NCBI GenBank assembly: GCA_033239525.1 | Contig: BSYO01000028.1 | Coordinates: 13,447,597-13,511,596, forward strand | DNA length: 64,000 nucleotides | Reading direction: 5' to 3' | DNA from: Nepenthes gracilis | Taxonomy: Eukaryota > Streptophyta > Magnoliopsida > Caryophyllales > Nepenthaceae | Shown here: positions 11,951 to 25,713 of the stretch, in pieces | Position numbering within the stretch: position 1 is the first letter of the stretch | Layout: every line of letters starts with the position of its first letter | The notes under the pieces: generated by a model | What the model was told of the DNA's origin: nothing | The model's input: only the letters and a program-made list of their open reading frames with translations | Database searches by the model: none | Made by a program: the position numbers and the translations under genes

Positions 11951-12874
11951 TGGTTTTTTGATTTCGTGCATGCTTTGTATTTCTACATGTATTGCGTGGA
12001 CTATGATTTGAGATACATGGTTTGGCCACGGATGGGTGATAGGAAGTCTCATATGTATAAATATGTGATAAACTTAAAACGTGTTTTAATTTATGTTTTA
12101 GTTTTGGTGGTTTTCTCTCGATTTCAGCATTATCAGATTTAGATACGGACGATGATTTGTGTACCACACGGATGTGGTGACGGTTACAATTATATAAAGT
12201 GACCTCGAATCATATGATATGATATCGTTTATGACATTTGACCGGATCATTATTTATTACGATAATATCCCAGAGGGACTGTTTGATACGAATCATGGTT
12301 TTGTATGAGACATCTCCTCGATTTTTCAAGGATTTCATCGACCTTATCTTTTATATTTTACACGGTTGTAATGTGTTATCAATTTTCTCTAATTTATATG
12401 CACTGTTTTCATATATCTGATACTTATTGAGCTCTAGGCTCACGTTTTCATATTTTATTCCTTCAGACTAGTGTCATGGATACGCTTATAGGAGTTCGGA
12501 TATGATCGACTTGGATATCCTCTTTTAGTAAGTGAAGATGTTATGTTTGGTATGTTTTTTATCTCAAGAATGTTTTATGGTTATTGTTTATGGCCCGATG
12601 ATTTTCTTAACATATGTATGAGAAATATTGGAGTTATAACATTATGCTGATGAGTTGTTGTTATAGTTAATACCTCCCTTACGATTGGGGATAGCAGCTT
12701 GTGTATTATATTTATTCGGATTTACATCCGATGAGATCTTGTACGGGTTTTATATTATTCGGATCCTGTATATGTATGACTGTCACGCATGGGTTAGATT
12801 TTTTTATGATTGATGGAAACATTATTACCGATTTTATTTTTGACATGTACATATTATGTTCTTGGGTCGTGATA
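11950..12874 (+). mobile_element. Element B 5' LTR, left-truncated
   Basis: It matches the last ~925 bp of the 3' LTR at 15,750-18,210 and, in reverse, the solo LTR at 33,393-35,598. It ends GGGTCGTGATA, followed by a degenerate primer site. The first ~1.5 kb of the LTR is missing at the junction with element A. Confidence 0.8.
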
Positions 12875-15749
12875 GATGTGATATCAAAGAAAAGGTCATA
12901 AGGGGAGGTATTTTTTGGGTCATCTTAGGAAAGTAATTGATAGAATATTTGGCACGATAAGTGTAACCTATGGTGAAGAATGAAAGTTTGGGTTATAAAT
13001 ATTTAAATTCGACTTGTGAAGTTAATTAATTGGCTGTGATGAGTCATGTGAGTGACATTATAGGTGATTCAATTCATCAACCAGATGAGAATTTGGTTTC
13101 TATGTGAAGGATGGTTGGTTAGGGGCAAGATGCAGCACCTTTTGATTAAAAGTGAGCCAATTTGAAAAATTGTTGGGATGTTTAATCCAATTAAGACTTA
13201 AATTGAGCTTCAAAAAGTAGAGGACGTGTTTAAAATTTTTGATTGTTCAGATAAAGCTCGGTCTATTACCTAGGAGTTGGAGAGTGAGGTAAGCTAGTGA
13301 TGGCTTCTCAGTGTCGCATTCCACTTTTTATGATGTTTGGTGGAGGTAATTTTTGAAAGTCACTCTCCGTTTGGCATTCGGGATAGTAAAGAATGTGAAT
13401 TTAGTTGGTGAAGGCATGAAAATAAAGTCGTGGCCTTTGAACTTGAATGTAAATATTCTATACTTTTCTAATTTCTAAAAATGAGCTTTGAGGATGTTTA
13501 CCCTTGATGGGTAAACATTTGATCTGTTAAGATTGTGGACTCTAATGTCCAGTCTGGGTTTGTAGATATCGATGATTGATTGACCTGATTTTGTTTGATG
13601 AATCGAGCTTTGATGTGATATTAAGAGTGATTTGATGGGCAAGTCACCACGCTAGTATGAATTATTCAGTAAGAATATTCTGATTTATAATATAGGTTGT
13701 GAATTTTGAGTTTGAGGAAGATTCGATTGAGAGGTGATGAAATTAATATCATAGTGCCTGTAAGTTAATTGATGAGAATGTGTGTCAAGTTTATTTGGCA
13801 TATGTGGCCACATCTAGGAGTCGTTATGTGGTCATAAAGGATTTTTGTTTATATGGCAATTTGAGGTAGATGATTAGCCTAGATTGTCTTCTGATCGGCT
13901 ATTGAGGTTGTGTCGGGGATAGCATCGGTTTCGAGGACCCTTCATAGAATTGTGGAGGCATTGGTTAAATGTTTTATTGTTACGTGCTTCAGTGCCTTTG
14001 GGATGAGTAAGATGAATCGATGAGGTTATCTGTGAGATATTGGAAATTTAATTCGTTCGAAAAATGGATCATTTGATAAGAGAATATTGGAAATCGATAG
14101 GTGATTTGTTTGATCAATGGTTAGGGCTTAATAATTTCTCTAATCGATCTAAATTCGGACTATTGTCAAATTAATGATAATCAGGAGAATATGCCTGAGA
14201 TAGCCTTCAAGATCAAGGTACGATCATTGTGAGCTTCGGTGGTACTTTAGGTTTGTGATTGTGTTGGCATCTTTTATGGATCTTTTGAATCGAATCTTTT
14301 GACCGTATTTTGGTCTATTTATGATGGATTCATTAATGATGTTTTGATTTGTTTGAGAGAACTTATGTGGGAGATGAAGTTTGTCCGAGGATTGTGCCAT
14401 AGCTACAAATGGTAGTTTGTGGTTTGCCCAATTGAGGAGATGCGAGTTTGGTTGGAAGTAGGATTTTTTGGGTGTGTTGTTTCTTCGATGGCATGTATGT
14501 GGATTTGCAAAATATTGAAGCGGTAGCCGGTTGGGAAAGATCATCGTTTGTGTCAAAGATACGCGATTTCTTGAGTTTGCTTAAATCTGTTAAGTTATTT
14601 ATTGAGAATTTCTCGAGAATTATAGCTTCAGTAGGACGTTTGGCTTCGAAGCGGTTGGTGTTCGTTGGAATAGTAATTGTGATGAGAGCTTTCAAGAAAT
14701 GAAAAGGCGAATTATCAACAAAGTCGATTTGGTTGATCCCCGATGGATCAAGTTAATCTGTGTTAAGTTGTGATACTTTTGAAGAAGATTTGAGGTTGTA
14801 TTCTGATGCAGCTTATTCGAGCAGTCATGAAGTTGGACGTGATCTAATAGAGCCTCCATTGTGGATGAAAGCTCGAGGGGTGATTGAGATTGTCAGCAGC
14901 TTTTGTGGAGTTAGAGTGGTCTAAGTTCATAAGAAACGTCGACGATTCTCCATTAGCGGAGTAGCAAGTTGATCATGCGTCTTATGCCTGACGGAAGAAG
15001 CCAAGAAGAAGAAGCTTTCGAGATTTTATTTTTGGTCTGTGTTGGACAGCGAGAAATTCTGTGGCAATTTTGATGATAATGGATAAGCTGATGAAGTCGG
15101 CTTGTTGCTTGCTAATCAGAACGTCATTCTCGAGTTTGGCCGTCAACATATTATCGAGATGAGGAGATTGCAAGATATTCGAATTTTGAGGCCCTTGATT
15201 GCGATTGGTAGCAGATGATTGATCAAAGTTGTGCTGTGAAAACGTGTCGATTCACGATTATCGGTCACAAGATTTGATTTGAGGATTGAAACAAGATATC
15301 AGATTTACAACCTGATTGGATGATCGAGAAGAGTGATCAGATATTTCTGAAAGTATCATGAAGAGAAGAATATCAAGTATCAGGGCAAAAGATAGATTGA
15401 GGTTGAGGTTCGATAGACCTTTTAAGGTTTCACAGCGAATTGGAGAGGTGGCCAATAGATTAGTATTATCCGACTTTGATAGAATCTCTATAATGTGTTT
15501 GTGTATGTATGTTTAGAGAAATATGGGTTAATAATTGGCATGTGATCGAACGTGAATTGTTGCTGATTTCGAGAAGCTATTTTATGTTGGGATTTTGATT
15601 CCGATATCGAGATAGAATGATCATGTGTTGAGGATCAGATTTTTGGAGGAATCTTTTGATCGAGGTTAAGTTTGGAAGAATTATTATTATTTGTTCAAGG
15701 ATTGATGTGCGTAAATTTTGAGGACAAAATTTTGATAAGTAAGGAAGAG
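12875..15749 (+). pseudogene. Element B interior: decayed Ty3/gypsy pol
   Basis: A primer-site relic (TGTGATATCAAAG, 12,878-12,890) follows the LTR. Protease-like FDVILGV remnants lie near 13,600. Reverse transcriptase remnants are at 14,217-14,410 (RYDHCEL, then FMDLLNRIF), with the FIDD catalytic block replaced by unrelated residues. The RT/RNase H boundary is at 14,550-14,705 (IRDFLSLL, FIENFSRI) and RNase H remnants follow near 14,790. The integrase end (FDRPFKVSQRIGEVA) is at 15,410-15,450. Many stops and frameshifts are present, and 2.9 kb is too short for a full gag-pol, so internal deletions have occurred. It is not functional. Confidence 0.75.
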
Positions 15750-15946
15750 TATAATATTCCGGATCCCATTTGGATTATTTTAATATTAATTATAATTTTG
15801 GGTATTTTAAAAATTGAGAAAATAAATTAAAATATTATAAAAATTTTGAAAAATGATCGAGATTTTAGAGTGGCGCCTGGAGCGTGCCCATGCTGTTATC
15901 GGAAATCTGATTCGGATTTCAAAATAAAAGAAAAAGAAAAATAAAA

Positions 15947-16007
<61 letters not shown>

Positions 16008-18210
16008 GGAAAAAAAAGAATGGGAAAAGAGAAAAGCAGAGAGGGAGTTGCGGTGAGAGAAGCGAGGGGTTAGGGTTTGCAGGCATGGAAAGAAGAAGGC
16101 GGAGGAGAAGGGAGAGGAAGGAAGAGGAGGCAGCGGCGGCACAGGTGGAAGGCGACGGTGGTTGCGGGGGGCGTAGCGGTGGTGGCCAACGGCGCTTGGT
16201 GAGGCCGTTGCGGATGTTGCAACAGCCGTTGGAGGCATCGGTGGCGGCGTGTGGTGGGTAATGGTGTATCGGTGGGAGGCGGTGGCCATAGGAGGCATCT
16301 TGGCGGCTGCTGGCTGAGGTTGCGGTGCGGTGTGAGTCGTGCGTAGGGGAGAAGTGGCGTGGGAGAGAGAAGGTTGTGACAGGAGAGAGGGCGACGCCGG
16401 GATGGTCAGCTACGGCCAAATGAGGCGGCGCTGTAACGGAGCGGCAGCTGGGCGGGAGGCTGCGCACAGAGGACAGAGGAAGGGGAATGCAGGTTTCGCG
16501 CCCGTAGGAGAGAGAAAGGCCCAAATTGAGTGCTTCGAGACATCCTTTCTTTAGATCTGCAGAGTATAAAGTCGAGGAAAGTATCCTCTAGTCCTATTTT
16601 TAGTTTGATTTAATTTCTATTGTATTTTGACCACTGTGGGAAACTTTACTAATATGCATATATTTTTGTATATCCCAAATTTATTAATTTGTTCATGTAT
16701 GTATATTTTACTGGTCGTGCAGTAGTTTTACACTGGTATTTATAATTTAGAGGGTTTTTGGACACCCAAACAGTATATATATGTATATTTGTGTATCCGT
16801 ATATTGTGGAACCATGAATTAAGCATTACATTGACCATGCATGCTGCCGGGGGCGGGGTTACTACAGGACTATGGTGGTCCGAGACCCAATGGGTCGTTA
16901 TGTATGATCCGAGGCTCGAGTTATTGGTACCACTCCTGACAGGGACGTATATGATATGGTCACTTCCTCCAAAAGGAGAGTTGCGACGTTTAGTAGCTGA
17001 TCTGTCCCACTGTATATTTAAATGAGAACTATCATAAGGAATTGATGGGAAACTAATATATTTGGACGTCCTAATATATAACTAAAAATTTGAGGTATCA
17101 CCCATAGTCGCGGGTAGTAAAATATAGTAAGCAAGTTCCTAATCTATGGGAGACAGAGTACACGGATGGCCTTGAACTACAGGCCTAAATCGTAGCCGAG
17201 CCTTGAGGTGCTGGCTTTAGTCGTAGTCGATATAGCCATGGTTATCGGACGAGGGTAATCCTTCATCAAGTTGGTATTATTGGTTTTTGGTTCTCCGATT
17301 TCATGCATGTTTTTTATTTCTACATGTATTACGTGGACTATGATTTGAGATATGTGGTTTGGCCACGGATGGGTGATAGGAAGTCTCATATATATAAATA
17401 TATGATAAACTTATAACGTGTTTTGATTTATATTTTAGTTTCGGTAGTTTTCTCTCGATTTCTGCATTATGAGATTTAGATTCAAATGATGGTTTGTGTC
17501 CCACACGGATGTAGTGATGGTCGCAATTATGTAACGTGACCTCGGATCATATGATATGATATCGTTTTTGATATTTAATCGGATAATTATTTATTACGAT
17601 TATATCCCGGAGGGACTGTTTGATACGGATGATGGTTTAGTACGTGATATCTCCTCAGTTTTTAGGGATTTCATGGACCTTATGTTTTATGTTCTACACG
17701 GTTGTAATGTGTGATTGATTCCTTCTGATTTATATACGCTGTTTTCATATATATGATGCTTGCTGAGTTCTAGGGTTATGTTTTCATATTTTATCTCTTC
17801 AGACTAGTGGTATGGATACGTTTGTAGGAGTTCAGATCTGATCTGGCATGGATATCTCTTTCGGTGAGTGGAGATATTATGTTGAGTATATTTTTGAACT
17901 CAAGAATGTTTTATGGTTATTATTTATGATAGGATGAATGCCTTGGCATATGTATGAGAAATATTGGAGTTATAGCATTATATTGATGAGTTATTGTTAT
18001 GTTCAATACCTCCCTTACGATTGGGGATAGCAGGTCGTGTATTATGTTTATCCGGATTTGTATTTGATGAGATATTGTACAGGTTTTATATTATTCAGGT
18101 CCTGTACGTGTATGACTGTCACGCCCAGGTTGAATTTTTTTATGGTTGACGAAAATATTATTATTGATTTTATTTTTAACTTGTACATATTACGTTCTTG
18201 GGTCGTGATA
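15750..18210 (+). mobile_element. Element B 3' LTR (about 2.46 kb)
   Basis: It starts TATAATATTCCGGATCCC (expected TGTAATATT...) after a purine-rich tract and ends GGGTCGTGATA. It contains a TAA microsatellite (15,948-16,006) and an unusually GC-rich block (16,040-16,550) whose long open frames on the minus strand are compositional. A second copy, inverted, stands alone at 33,393-35,598. Confidence 0.8.
15948..16006. repeat. (TAA)n microsatellite in LTR-B
   Basis: About 19 uninterrupted TAA units. The solo LTR has the same tract in reverse (TTA at 35,390-35,411) with only 7-8 units, so it is length-variable between family members. Confidence 0.95.
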
Positions 18211-18337
18211 GTTAAGCATCTGTGAGTGTATTTGAGGATTTTAGATTTTTTTTAAAATATTTGGGAATATTAGGTAATTTGATAATGTTGGAGGACTTAG
18301 GGTTATCTTTAGAGCTCTTGGTCAAGATGAAGGACTA
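18211..18337. other. Unassigned stretch between element B and element D LTR end
   Basis: I find no coding sequence and no match elsewhere in the window. It could be host sequence of B's insertion site or an unrecognised part of the D LTR. Confidence 0.4.
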
Positions 18338-18583
18338 TATGTATCCATGCATATATCCTTTCTTCTCCTATCTCTCTCTCAACGTAGAAATATTACTCAC
18401 TTGAGGGTCGGAGGATAAATCAGGGAGTAACTCTAACTAATCCTCTGACCTTTTGTTTGTTAGTTATGGTGCACTGGATTCAAGTTTGAAGTAGCGGAAA
18501 CTGGATCAGCGCTAGTTCAACCTGCCGGGGAAGATCGATGAGCTCTCTAGCCCATTCAACAATTCGAATTTAGATACGTATCA
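18338..18583 (+). mobile_element. Element D 5' LTR, last ~245 bp
   Basis: It matches the end of the 3' LTR at 36,495-36,741 (shared CATGCAT, TCTCTCTCAACG, GGATTCAAGTTT blocks) and ends ACGTATCA directly before a Tat-type primer site. The rest of this LTR is not recognisable upstream. Confidence 0.7.
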
Positions 18584-18584
18584 T

Positions 18585-18602
18585 TGGTGCCGTCTATAGG
18601 AA
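18585..18602 (+). other. Primer binding site of element D
   Basis: TGGTGCCGTCTATAGGAA differs from the intact site in element G (TGGCGCCGTCTGTGGGAA) by three transitions. This is the site used by many Tat-lineage gypsy elements and fixes D on the plus strand. Confidence 0.75.
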
Positions 18603-19840
18603 TGACTGAAAAGTCTACCACCGCAATTACAAGAGCAGGTACGATTAGTATTCCGGGTACAAGCTAGCGCACCAACCGAAGGCATCATTACCCATGGCGA
18701 CATCTCCTCCGCGATTAGCCATGCGGATGGACAACCGGCCCCGAGTGTGCAAGCGTTTGCTACCAAGCCGAGTATCCTGATCTTATCAACTCCAAATAGT
18801 TTGCACCTGTCCAAAGGTGCAAGCTGGGGGCTCCACCCTTCCACTTTCAGGCGACTAAGGGAATCAATATCCTTAGAAGATCCAGCAGCCTGATAACTTT
18901 AGGACCTGAGTAGCCGTAAGAGACAGGGCCCAACTTGGAGGGTTGACTAAGCCACGAGATGCGAAATGAAGGCCTAAAGTGGCATAATTTATACCGATCC
19001 TGTGGCAGTGGGCTAGGATACCCTCAAGAATTGTAGAGTCCTCGGCTCCTCGCATGTAGTATTCCATGCCAGAAGATACTATCGGCATGCTGAGTGAGGC
19101 GGGAAGCAAGTTGGAACACTTACAAGGGTAGCAGAAAACTTAGACCCCTGCAAGCGGCATCCGATGCCAAAAGACGCTGCCCACTCATCGATCAAGGTTT
19201 TCTCCCTTTTGGCACCCACAGGACACACATCAACAAACAAGCACAATCAATACTTATGCTCCTGTCAACACATCGACTAGAGACATTGCTTCCTATGGCA
19301 ATGCCCCCTTGGGTAGCTATGGTGAAAAGCAACCTACCCATGATGAGCATGCGCTCATCGCCCAATAGGGTATCATGTTTAAGCTACTTCAAACCCCTAT
19401 GGGATCATCTGGATGAGCTGAGGCTGGGGGCAGATTCCTCCCTCATGCAAATCTCCGCACCCTAAGGGGAGATGATGGAGGAACAGACAGCCCACTAAAG
19501 AAAATCTCATCCGCATGATGACCTCGACATTTGAGAGGGTTGGGTGATGGGGTCCACTCTCGGTTGAAAGTTTGACGTGGTTTTGTAACTCAGGACAAGA
19601 GCCCAAAGTGGTGACGCCTGCACTATTTTCGAGATGATCGAAAACCTTTTAACCATAAAGAAGACTCTTGCAGCGTCAGCAGGCGCCCTATCATCCTCTC
19701 GCTCGGGCGAGAGGCACGACCCGGAGAGAGCCTCCAGAGTGTCCGACCATCACCTCATGAGTGGCCTTGCTAGAGCAAGAGGCCTGACCCAAGGACTTCG
19801 CGAGGTTGATCTCACAATAGCACCCCTGATTGACCCTGTG
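18603..19840 (+). pseudogene. Element D gag-region remnant
   Basis: The sequence directly after the primer site begins ATGACTGAAAAG and is much less AT-rich than its surroundings. The reading frames are broken and I cannot recover the gag core or zinc knuckle by eye. Assignment rests on position. Part of it (18,690-18,760) resembles sequence at 28,290-28,370 on the other side of element C. Confidence 0.45.
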
Positions 19841-22224
19841 TGTAAGGTCCCGATTTTCAAATTATGTTAATCATGGTTAAATGAGATGATATAATCAAAA
19901 TTAAGGTCATTGGATATGGATAAGTATGGAAAAAGTTGAAATTTGGGCTTGGTGTAGGGTGGGCCTGAGGTGCGCCAGAGGAGCAATTTCAAGTGGCCCC
20001 ACGCCTGAGGGGCACCCGACTAAAGCTCGAGCGCCATTCGACGTATTTAAAGCCCGCACACTTAGCTTTTCCTCATTTTTGTGGAAAGAGGAAAGAGAGG
20101 AGAGAGTGAGTGTGGTGGAGAAGAGAGAGAAGAGGATATTGAGGCTCTCGGGTCCGTTTTTTGTGTGGAGCTAGTTGAGAAACTTATAAATCGAATCGAG
20201 GGAAGTGTACTTCTATACTTTTCTTTCTCTTATTGCTCGTTTCTTACCGTTCCTTTCTGGTATTTTTGTTCAGATGTTCGTCCAAACTTAGATTTTAAAG
20301 AATACATATGTTAAAATATGCATATATGTCGATTTATTTTTCAATTTTGAAGTATATGTGTGAAAAACGAGTATATATGTTGATTTCTCTTCCAATTCCA
20401 AAGTTTACATGAAGTACTAAATTAAATCGGAAACCCTAACCCCATGCATGCTATGATTTTGAGTTATTATTGTATTTCGTATATGATACTTTACATGTGT
20501 GGGTAATTATATTAAATCCTTTAAATGTTTGAATTTTCTTCCTAAAACGCCCCGTATGTTAAGTATATATACCGATTTTGTAAAAATTGCCCATTTTGCA
20601 TATTTTTGTAGAAATCATTAACGTTATTTGAAACCTCAGACTTTAAATTCGAATTTAGTTAATAAAAATTTGGGAGATTAAATGTATCATGATTTTTATG
20701 TTATTTTTTAATATTTGGTTTCTGTTTTATATCTGCAAAAATGTCCGAAGTTTCTGCATAATAAAAATGTAAAAATTATGATTTATGATCTATTTATATT
20801 AATACTGTAAATTTATTAAATTATCTATAAGGTTTACCATTATCTGTTTATTTATTTATGATGAAAAGTCATCTGTTTTGTAAAGTTTATAATTGCACGT
20901 TCATCTGTTATTTGAAAAAAGTAATCAGTTAAAGTCTAATATTTAAATCCACATGAATATGAAAATATGTATCAGTATCCACAGGAATATGGAAATATGC
21001 ATTTGTATCGAGTAATTTAAAGCTCTACAATTTGTTATCTGTTATTGATATTTTCTCCTAGAGTAATAAAATCAAATAAAAAGAACTATGTCAATTTCTG
21101 TGAAATTTCCAAATAAATTATGAAAAGAAATTAAAAAATTGGGCTAAGGATTTTATTTCAGAGTGTGATATTTTCTGACATAGTTTAGGATATTATAGTG
21201 ATAGATTGAGGAATACTCCTGTGCTACGCAGAAACTTTTGATGGAAAAAAGGACTATGGCCCTGTATATCAGATTAAAGATATACCACTTGCTACGGGGT
21301 GTTGAATTGTGTGGATAATGCCTTAGAATGTGTGAAAGTATGCACATTTTGTTTCTCATTTGGTTACTTCGTTAGTTGGTAAGGCCTACTAACTCTGTTC
21401 CCTAAATATGAATAAATTTCAATATGATTTAGAAACTAAAGGAACAGGATATAAAATATAGGAAGTTAAATGTGTTTCAAAAATATATTTGATCATGTTT
21501 TATGCTTATGTATCAGTATTATGATCCTATTCCGTTCCTTCGATTTATTTTAAGTATCCTGTATTTGTCTTTATTTATATTTGTGCCTTATTGAGTATTT
21601 TGGCTTATTTTCTTACTTTTTTTTTCTAACACTCAGATAAGTAGGAGATGCAGAAGTTCTTTTTCGGCAAGCAACATTGAAGATTTGGAAGATTTAGGCT
21701 TATCGGTTTTATTATTTATGTATTGTTGTATTTTAGACAGGTTTAGATCATCTTGTTTATTGTAGATTAGTTCGTGTTGTTCTAGACATGGTTTTTGATG
21801 TATTATAGATTTTCGGGTGATACTGTTAATTCGTGTGGCACTTTTTTGTTTTATTTGGAGCTGCCGATTTTGTGTTTGATTATGGATAGGATAATTATCT
21901 TTGTACCGGATTAACTTGTGACAGTGAAACACGATATTTCATGTTAAGCGGGTTGGAAAAAGTTTGTTAGGAATGTGTTTTTGCTTTCACAATTTTGTTG
22001 GAGATGCATGTATATGTTGGATTGATATTTTTGCAGGCATCTTTCCTTACTAAAGGTCAGATGTCCTATTTTTGGGTCGGTGTAGGATCCACCGCTGGGT
22101 TGGCATATTTTTTATGTCCTGTGGATGCTTAGTTTGTATGTATGGTTGATTATTAATATGATTTGTATTTAGATTTTGACGAACATTATATACAGGTGGT
22201 ATTTAGTTTATTCGGTTTGTTACA
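19841..22224 (+). mobile_element. Element C 5' LTR
   Basis: It starts TGTAAGGTCCC and ends GTTACA, followed two bases later by a primer-site relic. The TATA-like TATTTAAAGC near 20,044 and the GA-rich leader at 20,075-20,135 match those of the 3' LTR. About a dozen mismatches in the first ~105 aligned bases against the 3' copy point to an old insertion. Confidence 0.9.
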
Positions 22225-22226
22225 GG

Positions 22227-22237
22227 TGGTATTGGAG
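22227..22237 (+). other. Primer binding site relic of element C
   Basis: TGGTATTGGAG corresponds to the tRNA-Met-type TGGTATCAGAG with two changes, two bases after the LTR end. Confidence 0.7.
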
Positions 22238-22499
22238 ATAGGTTATAAAAAGATGCCTCAATGTCTAAATTTGATTATTGTCGATTTAGGGTTTGAGTTG
22301 GTCGATGTTGATTTGAGGTTTAAGTTTGATTGAATTTGATTTGAAGTATATGTTTGATTTATTCTGGATTGAGATCTTGAGTCAATTAACTTACTAAAAT
22401 AGGATGATCCAAATCGATTATTAATATTTAGGTGCTGGGATTAAGAGGCAGTAGGTTACAAAAACTACGACGAATTGAGTACTCGGACTAGGAAAAGGG

Positions 22500-25400
22500 A
22501 TGCTTGAATAGTATGGCAAGTATGACGGATGTGGTGGAATCATTGGCTCGAGGTCAGCATAATTTAGAGTCAATTCCGGTGCTAGTGAATCCAATGATGT
22601 TGATTTATGAACAATTTATTAATGATCTAGTTGCCTGAATTTTTGGGTGGTACGGATCCTGTAGAGGCTAAAAGATGGATCCAGAAATATGAAATAGTAT
22701 TTGCGGTGATCCAACGTCCGGAAGAAGATAAGGTAAGGTTTGGCTCGTATAAGTTAGAAGGTGAAGCCAACCATGGGTGGTTGATCAAAAAAGAGTTATG
22801 GGTTTGGAAGATGAAGAGATATCACCGAATTTGTTCGTAGGTGCTTTTATAGATAAATATTTGTGACGAGTTTCTAGGAGCATATTTTAATTGTGGATAG
22901 TTCGACCACATGATTGAGGATTGTCCTTATCTCATGGGTTGGACAGCAAAGAAGTTTAGCGCCTTGGATCGAGATTTTGCGGTGATGGCACAAGGTGCAG
23001 AGGTGTCATCTACTGTGGTGAAAGGTAAGATTTTCGAATTTGACATTTTAGCACATGTATTATTTTGGATTCAAAATATATATTTTCATTATATTTTCTA
23101 AGTTTATTCGTTTATTTGAGGATCATAGACTTTGTACTGGTTGTATAAATATCTACGATATTTTCTTGGGTCCGTAGATATGTTGGTTGGGTTGATTTGA
23201 TTTCATTTGTGGTATCGAGCTATGATATGATATTGGGAGTGATTTTGTTAGTGAGTCACTATGCTCGTATGGATCGTGTTAGTAAGAATATTATACTTTG
23301 CTTGTGAAATTTTGAGTATATGGTAGAGTTGATCGAGTGGCGACAAAATTGGTATCGTTTTGTCTACGAGTCATTTAATAAGGATATGTGCTAAGTTTAT
23401 TTAGCATATATGACCATATATGGGAGTCATTCTATCATTAAGGACTTTTTGGCTGTGTGAGAATTCGAGGATGTTTCTTGGAGGAAAAGATTAGCCTGAC
23501 TTATCTTTCGATCGGAAAGCAAGGTTGCCGTCAAGGTTGCACCGGGATCGACACCAATTTTTAAGGATTCCATATAGGATGAACTAATGAGTAGGATGAA
23601 CTAATGAGGTTATATATGAATGATTAAAAATTTAGGTTGTTTGGGAGATGATTGGTTTGATAAGCGGGTATTATGAATAAATAAGTGATTCATTTGATCT
23701 ATTGTAAGGGCTTGGTGTTTTCTATGTTTGATATGTATCCAGAATGTCATCAATTATGGATAATTGAGAATTGTACCCACAACAGCCTTCAGTATAAAAA
23801 TACAGCCCTTACAAGTTTTGGTAATACTTTTTGGGTTTGTGGGTTCGTTGACATTTTGTGGATTTTATGAATTTGATCTTCTGGCCATGTCTAAGTCATT
23901 TTTTCTGAGGGCCTTACCGATGAATCAAAGAATTATGGGGGTATATGAACTCTGTTTGAGGACTGTATTGTGGATTATGAAAGGCAGTTAACTGTATGCT
24001 CATTTGAGAAAAGAATCTGAGTTTGATTGGAAGAAGTATTATGTTGGGCATGTGGCTTTTTCGGTAGTATGATTGTGGGTCTATGGAGTTTTGAGCAGTG
24101 GCTAATTTGGAAAAGACTAATTTCTATCACGAAAGTGTGCAGTTTTCTTGGGTCTAACTGAATATGATAAGTTATCTGTTAAGTATTCCTTGAGGATTGT
24201 AGCATCCATGGGGCATTTGGCTTGGAAGCGATCGATATTCATCGGAATGAATTATGTGAGGATTACTTTTAAAAAATGGAGGGTAAATTTTTGACCATAT
24301 CGTTCAGGTTGATCATAATGAATCAAGTGAATTGTAATAGAATGTGATACTTTTGAAAAAGATTTAGGATTGTGTTTTCCTACAGCGTGCATCGATGGTT
24401 GCCCTTGGGTTGAGTCGGTGGAAAGCCTTTGACCAGAATATCTCTAAACCATGAGTTAGTGGTTAGGATCTTTTCTTGAGGGTTTACAGGTGTTACTTAT
24501 ATGGAGATAGTTATCATTTAATTGATTCTAAAGGTATGAGAAGTTGTTTTGCAAAGAGGAGTTGACCATGCAGCAACACAAGCAAGTAAATCTACTTAAG
24601 GATTGTGAAGGTAAATCTTGGTGTCTTTCAAGGAAAGCGAATATTTTTACTAATAATTTGATGTCGGGAGTTTTTAAATTTCGTATGTTTGTAATGATTC
24701 CTAGGAGATGTCGAAGGGTGAGTGGCGAGCAGGTCGTAATATCTTAGCAAATGGGATGCTTTGCTTTTAGTTTTTGAAAAAAAGAATTGTATTCAAAGTA
24801 TTGAGGTTTTAAAATTATGAGATGAAAAGCCCTCATAGTTTTATTTTGCGATTGTTAGGATAGCAAGGATTATGGGTGCTATTTGGGTAATTGTGGATTG
24901 GCTAACGAGGATGGCCCATTTATCGCGAATTTGGATGATATGTCCAGATTAAATAAATTGGCTCGTTCATATGCCAACGAGATGATAAGTTTCCTAAGTA
25001 TTCGAGTTTTAAGACTTTGGTGGTAACCTGAGGCTGTGTCAAAATTTTGGATGATTGCTTCAATTATATTTCCTAAATCAATTGAAATATAAAAATTATG
25101 GGCTTTGCCTTAGTAGTATCGATATCTTAGAATTTTTTCTAAGGTTTATGGTTGCTATATAACCTAGGTGTCCGATATAAATCAATGGATATGAGTTACA
25201 AGAGGATTTTTAATACACAAATAAATAATCAATTAGAGTAACACAGTAGAAGCACGTGGGCCCATGGCCCTTAGATTTCAGAATTAGATTGAGGTTCTAT
25301 GTAAATGAGCGTGTTCGAGGCTTAGGATAAATTGAAGTAGAAATTTATTAATCTGTTTGAGATTTTGTAATAAGTCAAAGAGGTGGTCAATCAATTGGCT

Positions 25401-25713
25401 TGCCTTCGAATTTGGTGGATTATCGTGATGCCTCCTATGTATCGATGATTATAGAAGTACATGATTGAGTTAAGCCGTTACAGGAGATTAAGAATTTGTC
25501 TTATGATAAGATTTTGATTTAGATTTTAGATAAAAAGTATTAGACATTAAGAATTAGGATAATTCAATTGATTGAAATTCTCTAAGAAAAAATTATTTAA
25601 TCAAGGAAGTGACTTGGGAATGCAAAGAAGAAATCTTGAAGGATTATCCTCGATTGTTAAATTTTGAGGTTCGTAAAATTTCGAGGATGAAATTTTTATA
25701 AGGGGGGAAGAAT
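22500..25713 (+). pseudogene. Element C gag-pol remnant
   Basis: Gag is recognisable at 22,628-22,800 (PEFLGGTDPVEAKRWIQKYE, then KLEGEANHGW). A zinc knuckle follows at 22,885-22,935 (YFNCG, then FDHMIEDCP, the first Cys now Tyr). Protease-like VILGV remnants are near 23,235, RT/RNase H near 24,170-24,290, and the integrase core near 24,890-25,000 (VDWLTRMAH). Several kilobases of a normal gag-pol are missing. The order gag, protease, RT, integrase fits Ty3/gypsy, and similarity to element A's gag places both in one lineage. Confidence 0.8.

Noticed and set aside
15807..16524. 163- and 201-codon minus-strand frames rich in Pro, Ser, Leu, with poly-Tyr or poly-Leu runs
   Set aside because: They lie in LTR-B over the TAA microsatellite and GC-rich block. 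Two overlapping frames are open at once, which is a composition effect.
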